From Sulfitobacter dubius (GTDB lineage: Bacteria; Pseudomonadota; Alphaproteobacteria; Rhodobacterales; Rhodobacteraceae), in contig NZ_FOPG01000001.1 in the NCBI RefSeq assembly GCF_900113435.1, forward strand, positions 496,001 through 560,000: DNA of 64,000 nucleotides. Reading direction: 5' to 3'. Shown piece by piece: positions 18,644-28,579 of this stretch. The notes beneath the pieces are model-generated. The model was not told the origin of the DNA, did not search any database, and was given only the letters and a program-made list of their open reading frames with translations. Made by a program: the position numbers and the translations under genes. The first letter of the stretch is position 1. Each line of letters begins with the position of its first letter.

Positions 18644-18880
18644 CAGGCAGCCTTGCTGCACCTCGCGCCACATCGGCACATTGAGCGACATCTGGCACTG
18701 GGCCATGAACATGCGGCCACCGACCTGTAGGCAGATGGTTTCACCCAGTTCCACACGGTCGCCGGTGCTGTTGGTGCAATAGCAATCAATCGTCTTGCCG
18801 CCCGGCGCTTTGACATCCGCAAAGGCGGGGTGCAGGGCCGTCAGGGCCACAAGGCAAGTGAGCGGCATGATGCGTTTCAT
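18581..18880 (-). CDS. Small secreted Cys-containing protein, conserved hypothetical
   Basis: A 99-residue protein with a signal peptide (MKRIMPLTCLVALTALHPAFA, cleavage near residue 21-22) and a Cys-rich mature part beginning DVKAPGGKTIDCYCT, with further cysteines in LGETICLQVGG, QCQMSLNVP and QQGCLSS. Five cysteines after cleavage suggest disulfides in the periplasm. I recognise the pattern from other Rhodobacteraceae, but no function is known. Its last 63 bases lie antisense to the end of the DUF1499 gene. Confidence 0.75.
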   Translation of the reverse strand: MKRIMPLTCLVALTALHPAFADVKAPGGKTIDCYCTNSTGDRVELGETICLQVGGRMFMAQCQMSLNVPMWREVQQGCLSSRLDLIEPSVHPLGVDPQI

Positions 18881-18940
18881 AGCCCATGATAGCATAAGCC
18901 GCCTCTTGACCAAAGCATTTGCATAAGCGACAGGAACCCC

Positions 18941-19996
18941 ATGATCCCGATGCACCGCCTCGCGCAAATCTCGCAACGCTTCCAGTTTCTGGAGGCCAGC
19001 ATGTCTGCGGGCTCCGATGGGGCCGATTTTTCAGCCCTCGCCAAGGAATACAGCGATCTCAAGCCCGTGGTGGATCAAATTGATCTCTACCAGCAGCTTC
19101 AGCGCGACCTTGAAGAAGCCGAGTTGATGCTGAAAGACCCCGAGATGGCAGAGCTTGCCCGCGAAGAACTGCCTCGTCTAAAGGCGCGTCTGCCGGAGGT
19201 CGAACAGGGATTGCAGCTAGCGCTTCTGCCGCGCGATTCCGCCGATGCGAAGCCCGCGATGCTGGAGATCCGCCCCGGCACGGGCGGAGATGAGGCGGCG
19301 CTGTTCGCGGGCGACCTGCTGCGCATGTACCAACGCTACGCCGAAGCGCGGGGCTGGGGGTTCGACCTGATTGAAAGCCAGATGACCGAGTTGGGCGGCG
19401 TCAAGGAAGTCGTGGCCCATATCACCGGGCAGAACGTTTTTGCCCGGCTGAAGTTCGAAAGCGGCGTGCACCGTGTCCAGCGCGTGCCCTCGACCGAAAG
19501 CGGCGGGCGCATTCATACCTCAGCGGCAACCGTGGCGGTGCTGCCCGAGGCTGAAGACGTGGATATCGAGATCAACGCCAATGACCTGCGGATCGATACA
19601 ATGCGCTCCTCGGGTGCGGGCGGCCAGCACGTTAATACCACCGATTCTGCCGTGCGCATCACCCATATTCCGACCGGGATTGTGGTTACATCGTCGGAAA
19701 AATCGCAGCACCGAAACCGCGACAAGGCGATGCAGGTGCTCAAAGCGCGGCTCTATGACATGGAGCGCAGCCGGATCGACAGCGCACGTTCCGCCGACCG
19801 CGCGGCGCAGGTGGGCACGGGCGACCGGTCCGAGCGAATCCGAACCTATAACTTCCCCCAAGGGCGGATGACCGACCACCGGATCAACCTGACGCTCTAC
19901 CGTCTTGAGGCCGTGATGCAGGGCGATCTGGATGAGATCGTCGATGCCCTGACCGCCGACGCCCAAGCACGTCAATTGTCGGAGATGGAGGGGTGA
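18941..19996 (+). CDS. prfA: Peptide chain release factor 1
   Basis: RF1 reads UAA and UAG stop codons and triggers peptide release. The GGQ motif is in [16 protein letters not shown], the N-terminal coiled domain spans roughly residues 1-100, and the RF1-type acid-rich strand is in [19 protein letters not shown] sequence. 351 residues is normal. Start [10 protein letters not shown]; a second ATG three codons later is possible. The stop overlaps the GTG of prmC by four bases, matching their functional link, since PrmC methylates the GGQ glutamine. Confidence 0.97.
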   Translation: MIPMHRLAQISQRFQFLEASMSAGSDGADFSALAKEYSDLKPVVDQIDLYQQLQRDLEEAELMLKDPEMAELAREELPRLKARLPEVEQGLQLALLPRDSADAKPAMLEIRPGTGGDEAALFAGDLLRMYQRYAEARGWGFDLIESQMTELGGVKEVVAHITGQNVFARLKFESGVHRVQRVPSTESGGRIHTSAATVAVLPEAEDVDIEINANDLRIDTMRSSGAGGQHVNTTDSAVRITHIPTGIVVTSSEKSQHRNRDKAMQVLKARLYDMERSRIDSARSADRAAQVGTGDRSERIRTYNFPQGRMTDHRINLTLYRLEAVMQGDLDEIVDALTADAQARQLSEMEG

Positions 19997-20835
19997 GCCC
20001 CCAGACCGCCGCCCAAGCCATGGCCGCCGCTGCCGGACGGCTGCGTGCCGCGGGCGTGCCCGATCCGGCACGAGACGCGCGGCTTTTGTTGGCCCATGCC
20101 GCAGCCGTGGATGCCGCCCGCGTGACACTGATCGCGCCCGAGGAAATTGCCCCCGACGTGGCCGAACGCTTTGATCAACTCATCGCCCTGCGCGCCGTGC
20201 GTGTACCGGTCTCACAACTGATCGGGAAGCGCGCGTTCTATGGCCGCGATTTCAGCATCAGCCGCGATGTGCTGGACCCGCGGCCAGAGACGGAATCGTT
20301 GATTGATCTGGCCATAACCACCGATTTTACCCGCATCCTGGACCTTGGCACCGGATCGGGCTGTATCCTTGTCACGCTGCTCGCCGAACGCCCACAGGCC
20401 ACGGGGCTGGGTGTAGACCTCTCGGAAGCCGCTTGCCTTCAGGCCAGTGCCAATGCGGTACAGCACGGCGTGGCCGAGCGTGCCGACATCCGCCAGTCAG
20501 ATTGGTTCAGCGCGGTCGAGGGGCGGTTTGACCTGATCCTGTCGAACCCGCCCTATCTTGCCGCCGAAGAGATGGCCGATGTCTCGCCCGAATTGCGCCG
20601 GCACGAGCCGGAAATGGCGCTGACCGATGGTCAGGACGGGCTGAGCATCTACCGCATCATCGCCACTGAGGCGCAGGGCTATCTGACATCCGAAGGCCGC
20701 GTCATGGTGGAAATCGGCTGGCAACAGGGTGAGGCGGTACAAGATATCTTTACCGCTGCGGGCTGGGGCCGGGTGACGTTGGCGCATGATCTGGACGGCC
20801 GCTCTAGGGTGGTTTGTGCAGATCAACCGGCATGA
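19993..20835 (+). CDS. prmC: Release factor glutamine methyltransferase
   Basis: An SAM-dependent methyltransferase that modifies the Gln of the GGQ motif in RF1 and RF2. The SAM-binding motif is [15 protein letters not shown] and the catalytic NPPY is in [17 protein letters not shown]. The start is a GTG overlapping the prfA stop (GTGA), giving 280 residues. The usual N-terminal helical domain is present ([20 protein letters not shown]). Confidence 0.96.
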   Translation: MSPQTAAQAMAAAAGRLRAAGVPDPARDARLLLAHAAAVDAARVTLIAPEEIAPDVAERFDQLIALRAVRVPVSQLIGKRAFYGRDFSISRDVLDPRPETESLIDLAITTDFTRILDLGTGSGCILVTLLAERPQATGLGVDLSEAACLQASANAVQHGVAERADIRQSDWFSAVEGRFDLILSNPPYLAAEEMADVSPELRRHEPEMALTDGQDGLSIYRIIATEAQGYLTSEGRVMVEIGWQQGEAVQDIFTAAGWGRVTLAHDLDGRSRVVCADQPA

Positions 20836-21043
20836 AATCGCGAAAATTCGGGTCTTTAGCAGGCTGGATCGCAATTTCTTCTTGCTCAAGGCTTTCTGGC
20901 ATGGTTAGTCAGAGGTGTTGCAGCGGTGGATGCCATAGGCGGTCCCGCGCGGCACTATGCCCAACATATCGCTTAGGCCGGGACGATGACGTGCTTTGCA
21001 CCCCCGGTAAACGACACACAGCACACAAGGCTGACATCATTCC

Positions 21044-21658
21044 ATGAACTCTCCCAGATCACGCTCCCGGTCGAAGAACAATCGTAAACGCTCCCCACAT
21101 GGTGGTGGCGGCGGCAATGTCGTTAATCGGGTGTTCGACAGCTCCGGTCCTGAGGGTAAGGTGCGCGGCACGCCGCAGCAGGTTATCGAGAAATACAACC
21201 AGCTGGCCCGCGACGCGCAGCTTAGCAATGACCGTGTAGCGGCTGAGAATTTTCAACAGCACGCTGAACATTACCTACGCCTGCTGAGCGAAGCACAGCG
21301 CGAGATTGACCAGCGCCGCGAAGAGCAAGAACGTCAGAACCGTGAGCGTCAAGCCGAGCGGGATCGCGAGCGTGCTGAACGTCAGGAGCGCGAAGCACAG
21401 CAAGGTGGCCAGCAACAGGGCGATCAGCCGCAAGCGGAACAGCAGCCTGCGCAGGACAGCGCGCCCGAGCAACAGCAGCCACAGCAGCAGGCTGAGGCCG
21501 AAACCAACGGCGAAGAGAGCACGCTGGTTGAAACGCCCGAGAGCAAGCCCAAGCCAAAACGTGCTCCGCGCCGCAAGCCCAAGCCGAAAGTGGCAGAGGC
21601 ACAGCCGCAGGATGCTGGCGGTGACGGTAGCAACGATCCGGCCAAGGCCGCAGAATAA
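21044..21658 (+). CDS. DUF4167 domain-containing protein
   Basis: A 204-residue alphaproteobacterial protein. The DUF4167 domain is at residues about 5-85 (NVVNRVFDSSGPEGKVRGT, QVIEKYNQLARDAQLSNDRV). The rest is low-complexity: a long Arg/Glu/Gln coiled region, then Gln-rich and Lys-Pro segments ending in basic KPKPKVAEAQ. The basic N-terminus (SPRSRSRSKNNRKRSP) suggests nucleic-acid binding, but the role is unknown. It sits alone, closed by a strong intrinsic terminator. Confidence 0.9.
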   Translation: MNSPRSRSRSKNNRKRSPHGGGGGNVVNRVFDSSGPEGKVRGTPQQVIEKYNQLARDAQLSNDRVAAENFQQHAEHYLRLLSEAQREIDQRREEQERQNRERQAERDRERAERQEREAQQGGQQQGDQPQAEQQPAQDSAPEQQQPQQQAEAETNGEESTLVETPESKPKPKRAPRRKPKPKVAEAQPQDAGGDGSNDPAKAAE

Positions 21659-21663
21659 AGAAA

Positions 21664-21688
21664 AGCCCCGCAATTTGCGGGGCTTTTT
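21664..21688. terminator. Bidirectional intrinsic terminator
   Basis: AGCCCCGC pairs with GCGGGGCT around AATTT/T, followed by TTTTT on the plus strand; the minus strand also reads into CTTTTCTTT. It separates the convergent DUF4167 and lipoprotein genes and serves both. Confidence 0.93.
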
Positions 21689-21712
21689 CGTATCGGTCCA
21701 GGGCAGGGTGGC

Positions 21713-22291
21713 CTACCCTTCCATTCCCGCTTGCACGTATCTGATCCGCCCATTGCGGCGCAGAACCTCTTCACGCGGCTCCCAATCATAGCGCGGATCG
21801 CTTGTGACCGGCGACCAGAACAGCACGCCCCCCTTGCGCCACGGATCAAGGACAATCCCCGCTTGCATCGGCGCGCCTGCCGCCGAGATGATGGCGGTGG
21901 AGTGGTCTATCAGCAGCCGGGTGTCACCGTTGGCAATGGCCCGGTGCATGTCGAGCGTGGCGAAACCTTCGGCCTGCAAACGTTTCTCCAGATCCTCAGC
22001 CCAATGCCAGCAAAGCCCGCGCGGCCGGCGGCCGCTGTTGACCTTGGCATTGTGAATAAGCGGCGCATCGGTGATCTGATAGGCAATCGCCAGTTCATGC
22101 GTGTGGCGATAGGCAATCTGCGCTGCGCGCGCGGCCTCTGCCGGGTCAATGGCGGGCGAAAGCCGTTCGATGGCCCGCTTCAATTCCGCAATCTCGGCGT
22201 CTGTGCCGACGGGCGGCGGGCCGTTGCGGGGCATGGCGCAGGCGGACAGGCTCAGTATCAGCGCGCAAAGCAGCAGTAGACGATGGAACAT
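21713..22291 (-). CDS. Putative lipoprotein, conserved hypothetical
   Basis: A 192-residue protein with a lipoprotein signal (LLLLCALILSLSAC, lipidated Cys about 18 residues in). The mature region contains GLCWHWAEDLEKRLQAEGF and LLIDHSTAIISA, a pattern I know from Rhodobacterales hypotheticals. The Cys/His arrangement GLCWHW followed by HSTA is reminiscent of papain-like or transglutaminase folds, but this is speculative. The ATG lies two bases after the rsmA stop; an alternative GTG overlaps that stop by four bases. Last gene of the lptF operon. Confidence 0.75.
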   Translation of the reverse strand: MFHRLLLLCALILSLSACAMPRNGPPPVGTDAEIAELKRAIERLSPAIDPAEAARAAQIAYRHTHELAIAYQITDAPLIHNAKVNSGRRPRGLCWHWAEDLEKRLQAEGFATLDMHRAIANGDTRLLIDHSTAIISAAGAPMQAGIVLDPWRKGGVLFWSPVTSDPRYDWEPREEVLRRNGRIRYVQAGMEG

Positions 22292-22293
22292 GA

Positions 22294-23136
22294 TCACCCC
22301 TTGGCGATTTCGCGGGCAAGGGCGCAGAAACCCTCCAGCGGGATTTGCTCGGCTCGGTCGGTGGGTTTCAGCCCAGCGGCCTGCAGGCGATCCTCAATGT
22401 CGGGTGCCGCCCCTTTAAGCGCCGAACGCAGCATTTTGCGGCGTTGATTGAACGCCATCGCGACCACGCGGCTGAGCACGGCGGGATCAGCCGGATAGCG
22501 CGGCTCGGGCAGGGCGGTCAGATGCACCACGCTCGACGAGACCTTTGGCGGCGGCGTGAAAGCCCCGGGCGGCAATTGCATGACGATCCGCGCATCGCTG
22601 CGCCACTGTGCCAGCACGGCCAGCCGCCCGTAGGCTTTGGAGCCGGGCGTCGCCACGATCCGCTCGGCCACTTCGCGTTGGAACATCAGCGTCAGGCTCT
22701 GCCAGAAGGGGGGCCACTCGGGCGGGGTGAGCCAGCGCACCAGCAATTCGGTCCCGACGTTATAGGGCAGGTTGGCAGCCACGCGGATCGGCGGGGTCAG
22801 GTGGCTCAGCGGGTCGATCTCCAGCGCGTCGCCTTCGATGACCGTCAGGCGACCGGGGTAGTGTTCCGCCACTTCAGCCAGCGCGGGCAGGCAGCGGCGG
22901 TCCTTCTCGATCGCCAGCACATGACGTGCGCCTTCGGCCAGCAGTCCACGGGTGAGGCCACCGGGGCCGGGGCCGATTTCAAGCACGTCGCAATCGGCCA
23001 TATCCCCGGCTTGCCGTGCGAGCTTGGCCGTGAGGTTCAGATCCAGCAGGAAGTTCTGGCCCAGCGATTTCCGCGCGGCTAGTTCGTGTGTGTTGATCAC
23101 CTCGCGCAGCGGCGGAAGGTTGTCGATTGCACTCAT
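22294..23136 (-). CDS. rsmA: 16S rRNA dimethyladenosine transferase (KsgA)
   Basis: Dimethylates A1518 and A1519 of 16S rRNA in late 30S assembly. The SAM motif is [15 protein letters not shown], preceded by [12 protein letters not shown], and the catalytic NLPYN is present ([15 protein letters not shown]). 280 residues is normal. The start [10 protein letters not shown] overlaps the pdxA stop by four bases (ATGA). Confidence 0.96.
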   Translation of the reverse strand: MSAIDNLPPLREVINTHELAARKSLGQNFLLDLNLTAKLARQAGDMADCDVLEIGPGPGGLTRGLLAEGARHVLAIEKDRRCLPALAEVAEHYPGRLTVIEGDALEIDPLSHLTPPIRVAANLPYNVGTELLVRWLTPPEWPPFWQSLTLMFQREVAERIVATPGSKAYGRLAVLAQWRSDARIVMQLPPGAFTPPPKVSSSVVHLTALPEPRYPADPAVLSRVVAMAFNQRRKMLRSALKGAAPDIEDRLQAAGLKPTDRAEQIPLEGFCALAREIAKG

Positions 23137-24107
23137 GTTTTCTGGCCCATCTGCCATGCCAGTTTGATCGCTTCGATCATGCTGGTCGGATTGGCGCGCC
23201 CTTGGCCCGCGATGTCAAAAGCTGTTCCGTGATCGGGGGAGGTACGCACGAAGGGCAAGCCCAACGTCACGTTCACGCCTCGGTCAAAATCCAGCGTCTT
23301 GATCGGGATCAGCGCTTGGTCGTGATACATCGCTACCGCCGCGTCATAGCCTGCGCGGGCGCGGGCGTGGAACATCGTATCGGCGGGCAGCGGCCCGGTC
23401 AGTGCGTAGCCTTCGCCCTGCATCTCGACAATCAGCGGCGCGATCCAGTCGATCTCTTGCTGCCCCATGCTGCCGCCTTCGCCCGCGTGGGGGTTCAGCC
23501 CGGCGACGGCAATGCGGGGGCGGGCGATGCCAAAGCGGTTTTGCAATTCCTGCGCGGTGATCTCAATCGTGCGGCGTAGCCCCGCAGGGGTCAGCGCCAA
23601 CGGCACCTGATCGAGCGCGATATGGATGGTGGCGGGCACGACGCGCAACTGGTCGGAGGCCAGCATCATCACCACATCCTCAACCCCTGCCAGTGCGGCG
23701 AGGTATTCAGTATGGCCGGGATAGGCGAAATTCGCGCCATCCTGCAGGGCCTTCTTGTGGATCGGTGCGGTGCAGATGGCGCAAGCGGCCCCGGTCTGCA
23801 CCAGATCGACCGCGCGGGCGATCACGTCAATCACCCCCTGCGCATGGCCGGGCTGCGGCACACCGGCGAGGGCGTTGCTTTCGAAAACATGAGACAGCAC
23901 AGGCAGCGCATCGGTGCTCGGTTCGCCTACATCTTCGGGGCTATCGATCAAACGGTGCGGCACATCTTCAGGCAGGTGGCGCGGGTCGCCAATCCAGAAC
24001 ATCGGGATGTCAGACGAAATCGCCGCCCAAGCATAGGCGGCGATTTCAGGGCCAATCCCGGCGGGTTCACCGCAGGTGATGGCCACAGGCCGAGACGGGC
24101 GGCTCAT
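23133..24107 (-). CDS. pdxA: 4-hydroxythreonine-4-phosphate dehydrogenase
   Basis: An NAD-dependent enzyme of pyridoxal 5'-phosphate synthesis in the DXP-dependent pathway. N-terminal [17 protein letters not shown] is the family signature; metal-binding histidines are in [22 protein letters not shown] and [10 protein letters not shown]. 324 residues. It overlaps surA (ATGA) upstream and rsmA (ATGA) downstream, the widespread surA-pdxA-rsmA order. Confidence 0.97.
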   Translation of the reverse strand: MSRPSRPVAITCGEPAGIGPEIAAYAWAAISSDIPMFWIGDPRHLPEDVPHRLIDSPEDVGEPSTDALPVLSHVFESNALAGVPQPGHAQGVIDVIARAVDLVQTGAACAICTAPIHKKALQDGANFAYPGHTEYLAALAGVEDVVMMLASDQLRVVPATIHIALDQVPLALTPAGLRRTIEITAQELQNRFGIARPRIAVAGLNPHAGEGGSMGQQEIDWIAPLIVEMQGEGYALTGPLPADTMFHARARAGYDAAVAMYHDQALIPIKTLDFDRGVNVTLGLPFVRTSPDHGTAFDIAGQGRANPTSMIEAIKLAWQMGQKT

Positions 24108-25342
24108 TGGCGGGTGATGCGGGCTTCGGCGCGGGCCTGTTCCAACAGTTGCGTGGCATAGCCCTCAAGCTTGCGCTGCCGGATCGAGCTGATGACCGCG
24201 TCGCGGTTCACCTCCGCATTGGCCGCCGTGGTGCGGTTGCAGAGCATCAGGAAGACCAGCGTTTGCCCATCGGCACGGGTCAGCGTGGTCGAGACTTCGC
24301 CGGGATCGAGCTTCGCCAGTTCAATGGCCACATCCTGTGGGATCTCACCCGGAGCCTTGGTGCCACGGTCGAGCACATTCGCGGGCTGGCCCTTGGCAAC
24401 GCCATAGAGGTCATCGCACTGATCCACCTGACCGCGCAATTGTGCGGCGCGCGACAGGGCGGCCTCGGAACGGCCACCGGGGATGTAATAGGCCGCATAG
24501 TCAATCTCGGAGTATTCGACGCTTGGCTTGCCGGTCTCTTCGATGCCGCGCAACTGGAACAGGGCCACGGCATTCGGGATCGGCAGCGGCGCTGTCACCT
24601 CACCCGGCGCGAGGGCCAGAAGGATCGGCCGCAGGCTGGCGGGGAGGTTTTCGAGCGGCGTCCAAGGCATTTTACCGCCGCGGCCCCGAGAAGCAGTGGC
24701 GGAATACTGGCTCGCATAAGAGGAAAACTCAGCCTCGGAACTGCTTTGCGCAATCCGTTCGGCCAGCGCGTTTACTTGATCGGCATTTTGCGGTGGGGCG
24801 GGAATGATGATCTCTGACAAAAGCACGCGCAGGCCGTTGTTGCCCCGGCTGCTGCCAAGTGCGCGCTCTACCTCTTCGTCGGTGATGTTGACCCGGCCAT
24901 TATAGCGCGCGCGGATCAGATCGCGCCATGCAGCGCTGATGACGATGAAATCGCGGAATGTCTCTTCTGAGATCTGCGCTTGGCCGAGCACCTCAAGGAA
25001 TTCTTCGGTCGACAGATCAGCACGGCTGGCGAATTCGGCCATGCCTGACTGTATCCCGTCTGGGCTGACTTGCAGCCCAGCTTGATCAAGGATCTGCCCC
25101 CGCAGCCGGTCGTTGATCAGACTGTCGATGACGTTGTCGGTGTCCGCCCCCGGCGCACCGATCAACTGCATAAAGCGCTGACGCTGCTGCACCTCATAGC
25201 CTGTGATGGCCTCGTCGTTAACACGAGCGACGGGGGCAAAGAGGTTTTGTGCTGCCGCGGATTGCCCCACGACCAAAGCGAGGGCGAGGACCGCGGTGCC
25301 ACGGATCCCGGCACGGACTGTCTGTTTCGTTACTTCCCACAT
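24104..25342 (-). CDS. surA: Periplasmic peptidylprolyl isomerase / chaperone SurA
   Basis: A 412-residue outer-membrane-protein chaperone. It has a Sec signal (AVLALALVVGQSAAA, cleavage near residue 31), an N-terminal chaperone domain starting RVNDEAITGYEVQQRQR, and one parvulin-like domain around LSEIIIPAPPQNADQVN to LAPGEVTAPLPIPNAVALFQ; a second is degenerate. It follows lptD, whose end it overlaps by 13 bases; SurA helps LptD fold, so the coupling makes sense. Confidence 0.93.
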   Translation of the reverse strand: MWEVTKQTVRAGIRGTAVLALALVVGQSAAAQNLFAPVARVNDEAITGYEVQQRQRFMQLIGAPGADTDNVIDSLINDRLRGQILDQAGLQVSPDGIQSGMAEFASRADLSTEEFLEVLGQAQISEETFRDFIVISAAWRDLIRARYNGRVNITDEEVERALGSSRGNNGLRVLLSEIIIPAPPQNADQVNALAERIAQSSSEAEFSSYASQYSATASRGRGGKMPWTPLENLPASLRPILLALAPGEVTAPLPIPNAVALFQLRGIEETGKPSVEYSEIDYAAYYIPGGRSEAALSRAAQLRGQVDQCDDLYGVAKGQPANVLDRGTKAPGEIPQDVAIELAKLDPGEVSTTLTRADGQTLVFLMLCNRTTAANAEVNRDAVISSIRQRKLEGYATQLLEQARAEARITRQ

Positions 25343-27480
25343 GAGCGTACGTATCTTTCTGTTCCGGTGTTGGCGGCAAAGCCCCTGAGGCCGATGTTAA
25401 AACCGAAATCCGTTGAGGGCTCAACACTTGTTGAGGATGAATAGCTCCGGCTGACGGAAAGGTCGACCTGTACGCATTCATTGTTATAGCTCAGGCCAAG
25501 ACCCGCCGTCGCTGCGCGTTCGTCGGCCAAGTCAAAACGCCAGTCAGCAGAGGCCTGCCATTGGCTGTTAATCGAAAAGCTGCCGTCAAAGGTGATTTCT
25601 GACACATCTTCATCGCGGTCTTCGGCGGCATCTTCTTGGAGCCAGACATAGCTGCTCGCGATTTGGCCGCGTTTGAAATTCCAAACGCCGCGCAACTCGG
25701 CCTTGGCGACCTCGAAGTCATCATCGACCAAGCCACGCCCGATGAGCGCGAGACCATTGTCGCTGCGCAATTGCCCAGCCAGCAGGAAATCGGAATGGGT
25801 GCCTTGCAGGCCTGAGCTAAAGCTAAAGGCGTCATCCGCATCGGCGCGGATCACCTGGCCGAAAGACAGGCTGGCATCCATGCCGTTGGGATCAAGCCGT
25901 GCCCAATTTACCCCGATGGCCGCCACAGCACCTCGTTCGCGCCGGTCGGGCCGGGGGAAGCGGCTGAGCGCCAAGAGGTTGCCCTCGTCATATTCCACCA
26001 GCGTGCTTTCCTCATTCGGAATGTCGAGCCGATCACCGCCAGTCCAGCCCAATTGCACCAGCGGTTCAAGCTGTTGCACCACGCCTGCGGCTTCGCGGCG
26101 CTGCATGGGGTAGCGCATGGTCACGGCGGCCTGGGGCACGAGGTCGGAGTAGCGCCCGTCATAAACGGCATCCTGCGCGATGTTGAACAGGCCAAAGCTC
26201 GCCCCGGCTTCGACGTCGGTGACCAGACCATTGCCGAAGGTGAAGCGCCGCATCCAAGCGGCCTCCCCATTGAGCCGCGACACATCACGCCCATCGGCTT
26301 CGCCATCCCCCTCCCCATCAGAACTGAGGTCCGACGCACGCCGGTGGCTATGGGCCTCAAGCGTCAGGCGGACCTCGCCGCCCAGGGAGGTCGGGAAATA
26401 ACGCCGCTCGAACTCGCCATCCAAGACCAGATTGGGCAGCAGGTCGTTGTCCTCGCCATCGCGCAGAGATTGGTAGTTCAGTAGGCTCGCCCGCATATAT
26501 TCGTCGCGCCGCGCGCGGCTGACGGTCAATTCGCTGGTCAGACGGTCCTTACCCGAATAGCCATAGTCGCTGAGATAGGACCTGTCGCTCGTCGTTTCGA
26601 TATCGAAATACAGTTTGTAGTCGCGCCGCAGATCGAAACTCCCGGTGCCAAAGAGGTAGCCACGGGTCTTGCCGGGGTCCAACTCATCATCGGTGATCGC
26701 CCCCTCGAAATCGATCCGCCCAGACACGAAGGCTTGCCGATAGCGGAATTCCATCGTCCGGGTTTCGGCGGAAAGATAGGGCGTCAGCGTAAGGTCGCGG
26801 TGATCGCCCAGCTTGATGAAATAGGGCAGTTTCAGCCCCACACCCAGTTGCGAAGTGGACCGGATGGAAGGCGCTAGAAAGCCGGTGGCACGGTCCAACG
26901 TCGGGTCAGGCAGGCGCAGGCGGGGCAAATAGAAGATCGGCACATTCTTGATGCGAAACTGCGCCTCGTCGAAATAAAGCTGCTGGGCCAGTTGGTCATG
27001 GACCACGCGTTTCGCGCGGATTTGCCAAAGCGGGGCTTCACCATCTTCGCATACTTTACAAGAGGTTACAGCCGCTTTGTAAAGCTGGCTATATCGCCCT
27101 TCGACCTGATTGATCTGCACAGCGGCAAGCTGCAACTGCTGCTCAAGGATCATGCGCGCGCCGCGCAACAACCCCGATTGTAACCCCGCATCGAGAGAGG
27201 CGGCATCAGCAAGAATTGTGGTACTCTCACCCTCTGATAGCACAATCGGACCTTCAATACTCAAGGCTCCGGTGGCTTGATCATAGCGGATCGCGGTGGC
27301 GCGCAGCCTTGTCTCGCCCCTAAAGGCTTCGACATTCCCCTGCGCGACCAAGACCTTATCACGGGTAATGAACACCTGATCGGCCACCAGAACGGCGGGT
27401 CGGTCGGTGGCCGGGGCGGTCTGCGCGCTGACCGTCAGGGGCGCAAAAGTAAGGGCAAGTCCAACCAGAGCCGCGCGCAT
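25330..27480 (-). CDS. lptD: LPS-assembly protein LptD
   Basis: A 716-residue outer-membrane beta-barrel that inserts lipopolysaccharide into the outer leaflet. It has a signal peptide ending LTVSAQT, an OstA-type beta-jellyroll domain (residues about 30-130, VLVAQGNVEAFRGETRLRA), and the barrel from about residue 200 onward. Cysteines in TSCKVCEDG near residue 138 and a Cys near the C-terminus could form the inter-domain disulfides. The start MRAALVGLAL lies just after the lptG stop. Confidence 0.95.
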   Translation of the reverse strand: MRAALVGLALTFAPLTVSAQTAPATDRPAVLVADQVFITRDKVLVAQGNVEAFRGETRLRATAIRYDQATGALSIEGPIVLSEGESTTILADAASLDAGLQSGLLRGARMILEQQLQLAAVQINQVEGRYSQLYKAAVTSCKVCEDGEAPLWQIRAKRVVHDQLAQQLYFDEAQFRIKNVPIFYLPRLRLPDPTLDRATGFLAPSIRSTSQLGVGLKLPYFIKLGDHRDLTLTPYLSAETRTMEFRYRQAFVSGRIDFEGAITDDELDPGKTRGYLFGTGSFDLRRDYKLYFDIETTSDRSYLSDYGYSGKDRLTSELTVSRARRDEYMRASLLNYQSLRDGEDNDLLPNLVLDGEFERRYFPTSLGGEVRLTLEAHSHRRASDLSSDGEGDGEADGRDVSRLNGEAAWMRRFTFGNGLVTDVEAGASFGLFNIAQDAVYDGRYSDLVPQAAVTMRYPMQRREAAGVVQQLEPLVQLGWTGGDRLDIPNEESTLVEYDEGNLLALSRFPRPDRRERGAVAAIGVNWARLDPNGMDASLSFGQVIRADADDAFSFSSGLQGTHSDFLLAGQLRSDNGLALIGRGLVDDDFEVAKAELRGVWNFKRGQIASSYVWLQEDAAEDRDEDVSEITFDGSFSINSQWQASADWRFDLADERAATAGLGLSYNNECVQVDLSVSRSYSSSTSVEPSTDFGFNIGLRGFAANTGTERYVRSCGK

Positions 27481-27481
27481 G

Positions 27482-28579
27482 TCAGCCGTCCTCCGCATGC
27501 AAGAGCAGACCAAGCGCCAAAAAGATGGCGGCCACGGGTGGTGCCCAAGCGGCAAGGGTCACTGGGATTTGGCCATTCTCGCCAAGGATTTGCGCGAAAC
27601 TGCGAATAAAATACAAACCGAACCCCAGCAAAATCGAGGCCAGCACAGCAACGCCGGTCCCCCCAAAACGGGTATGGCGCATGGTGAATGCGCTCGCAAC
27701 CAGAACCATGGCCACCAGAAAGAAGGGTCGCGCTAATTCGGCCTGCAACCAAACCTCATGTTGTCGCGTGCTAAAGCCCGCCTGCTCCAACTGACGAATG
27801 AATTCAGGCAGCTCATAGATCGAGACGGCGGCGACACGGCCAATGCTTTCCCGAATACGCTCAACCGTGAGAGACGCGGGAATCGACAACGTCTCATGTA
27901 CCTCGGCTTCGCCTTCGGCATTCACCCCGGCCGCAAGCGGCCAAATCTTGGCCCCGGTCAACTGCCAATCGCCACCGCTAAGCTGCGCGCTTTCGGCCTC
28001 GATCCGGCGGATCGGGCCTTTTTCGGCGTCATAGCTGATGATTGTCACATTATAGAGGACAGAGGCATCACTGTTGGTACGCCATGCGCGGATGACCGAT
28101 TGGCCTTCCTCCGTGCCCTGCCGGAGCCAGAGCCCTTCGTCGCTCACCGACAGGGCCGAGCTTCCGTTTGAGCGGTATTTCTGGGTCAGGTACTCCGCCC
28201 GTTCGCTGGTTGCTGCCACGATGGGGTTAAGCATGGCCACGGCCAGCGTGCCGATGATCAGCGCCACCACCATCGGTGCGATCAAGGCGCGCAAGGCAGA
28301 GCGGCCTGCCGCGCGGGTCACGACCAACTCAGAAGACCGCGCCAGACCGATGAATAACGCAACGGTGGCAAGAATCATGATCAGTGGAAGGATCATATTG
28401 ATCGTCTGCGGCATGTGCAGCAGCGTCATCCCCAAGACCTGATCCCAGCCCACATCATCATCGGCAAAGCGCCGGGCCTGATCCACACCATCGACCAGCA
28501 TCACCAAGGCGGCCAGCACCCCGGTGATGACGAGAAAGCTCATGAAAAAGCGGCGGGCGAAGTAAAGATGGAGGATCAT
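27482..28579 (-). CDS. lptG: LPS export ABC transporter permease LptG
   Basis: A 365-residue inner-membrane permease of the LptB2FG transporter. It has three N-terminal membrane helices, a periplasmic beta-jellyroll domain (residues about 130-270) and three C-terminal helices (FFLVAMVLVASAFTMRH onward). RSSELVVTRAAGRSALRAL is the coupling-helix region facing LptB. The start overlaps the lptF stop by four bases. Confidence 0.95.
   Translation of the reverse strand: MILHLYFARRFFMSFLVITGVLAALVMLVDGVDQARRFADDDVGWDQVLGMTLLHMPQTINMILPLIMILATVALFIGLARSSELVVTRAAGRSALRALIAPMVVALIIGTLAVAMLNPIVAATSERAEYLTQKYRSNGSSALSVSDEGLWLRQGTEEGQSVIRAWRTNSDASVLYNVTIISYDAEKGPIRRIEAESAQLSGGDWQLTGAKIWPLAAGVNAEGEAEVHETLSIPASLTVERIRESIGRVAAVSIYELPEFIRQLEQAGFSTRQHEVWLQAELARPFFLVAMVLVASAFTMRHTRFGGTGVAVLASILLGFGLYFIRSFAQILGENGQIPVTLAAWAPPVAAIFLALGLLLHAEDG

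Noticed and set aside
20804..20902. 32-codon minus-strand frame MPESLEQEE... to ...DLHKPP
   Set aside because: Protein-like at first sight, but no ribosome site, low GC at third positions and overlap with the prmC end; not enough support. The rest of 20836-21043 shows nothing.
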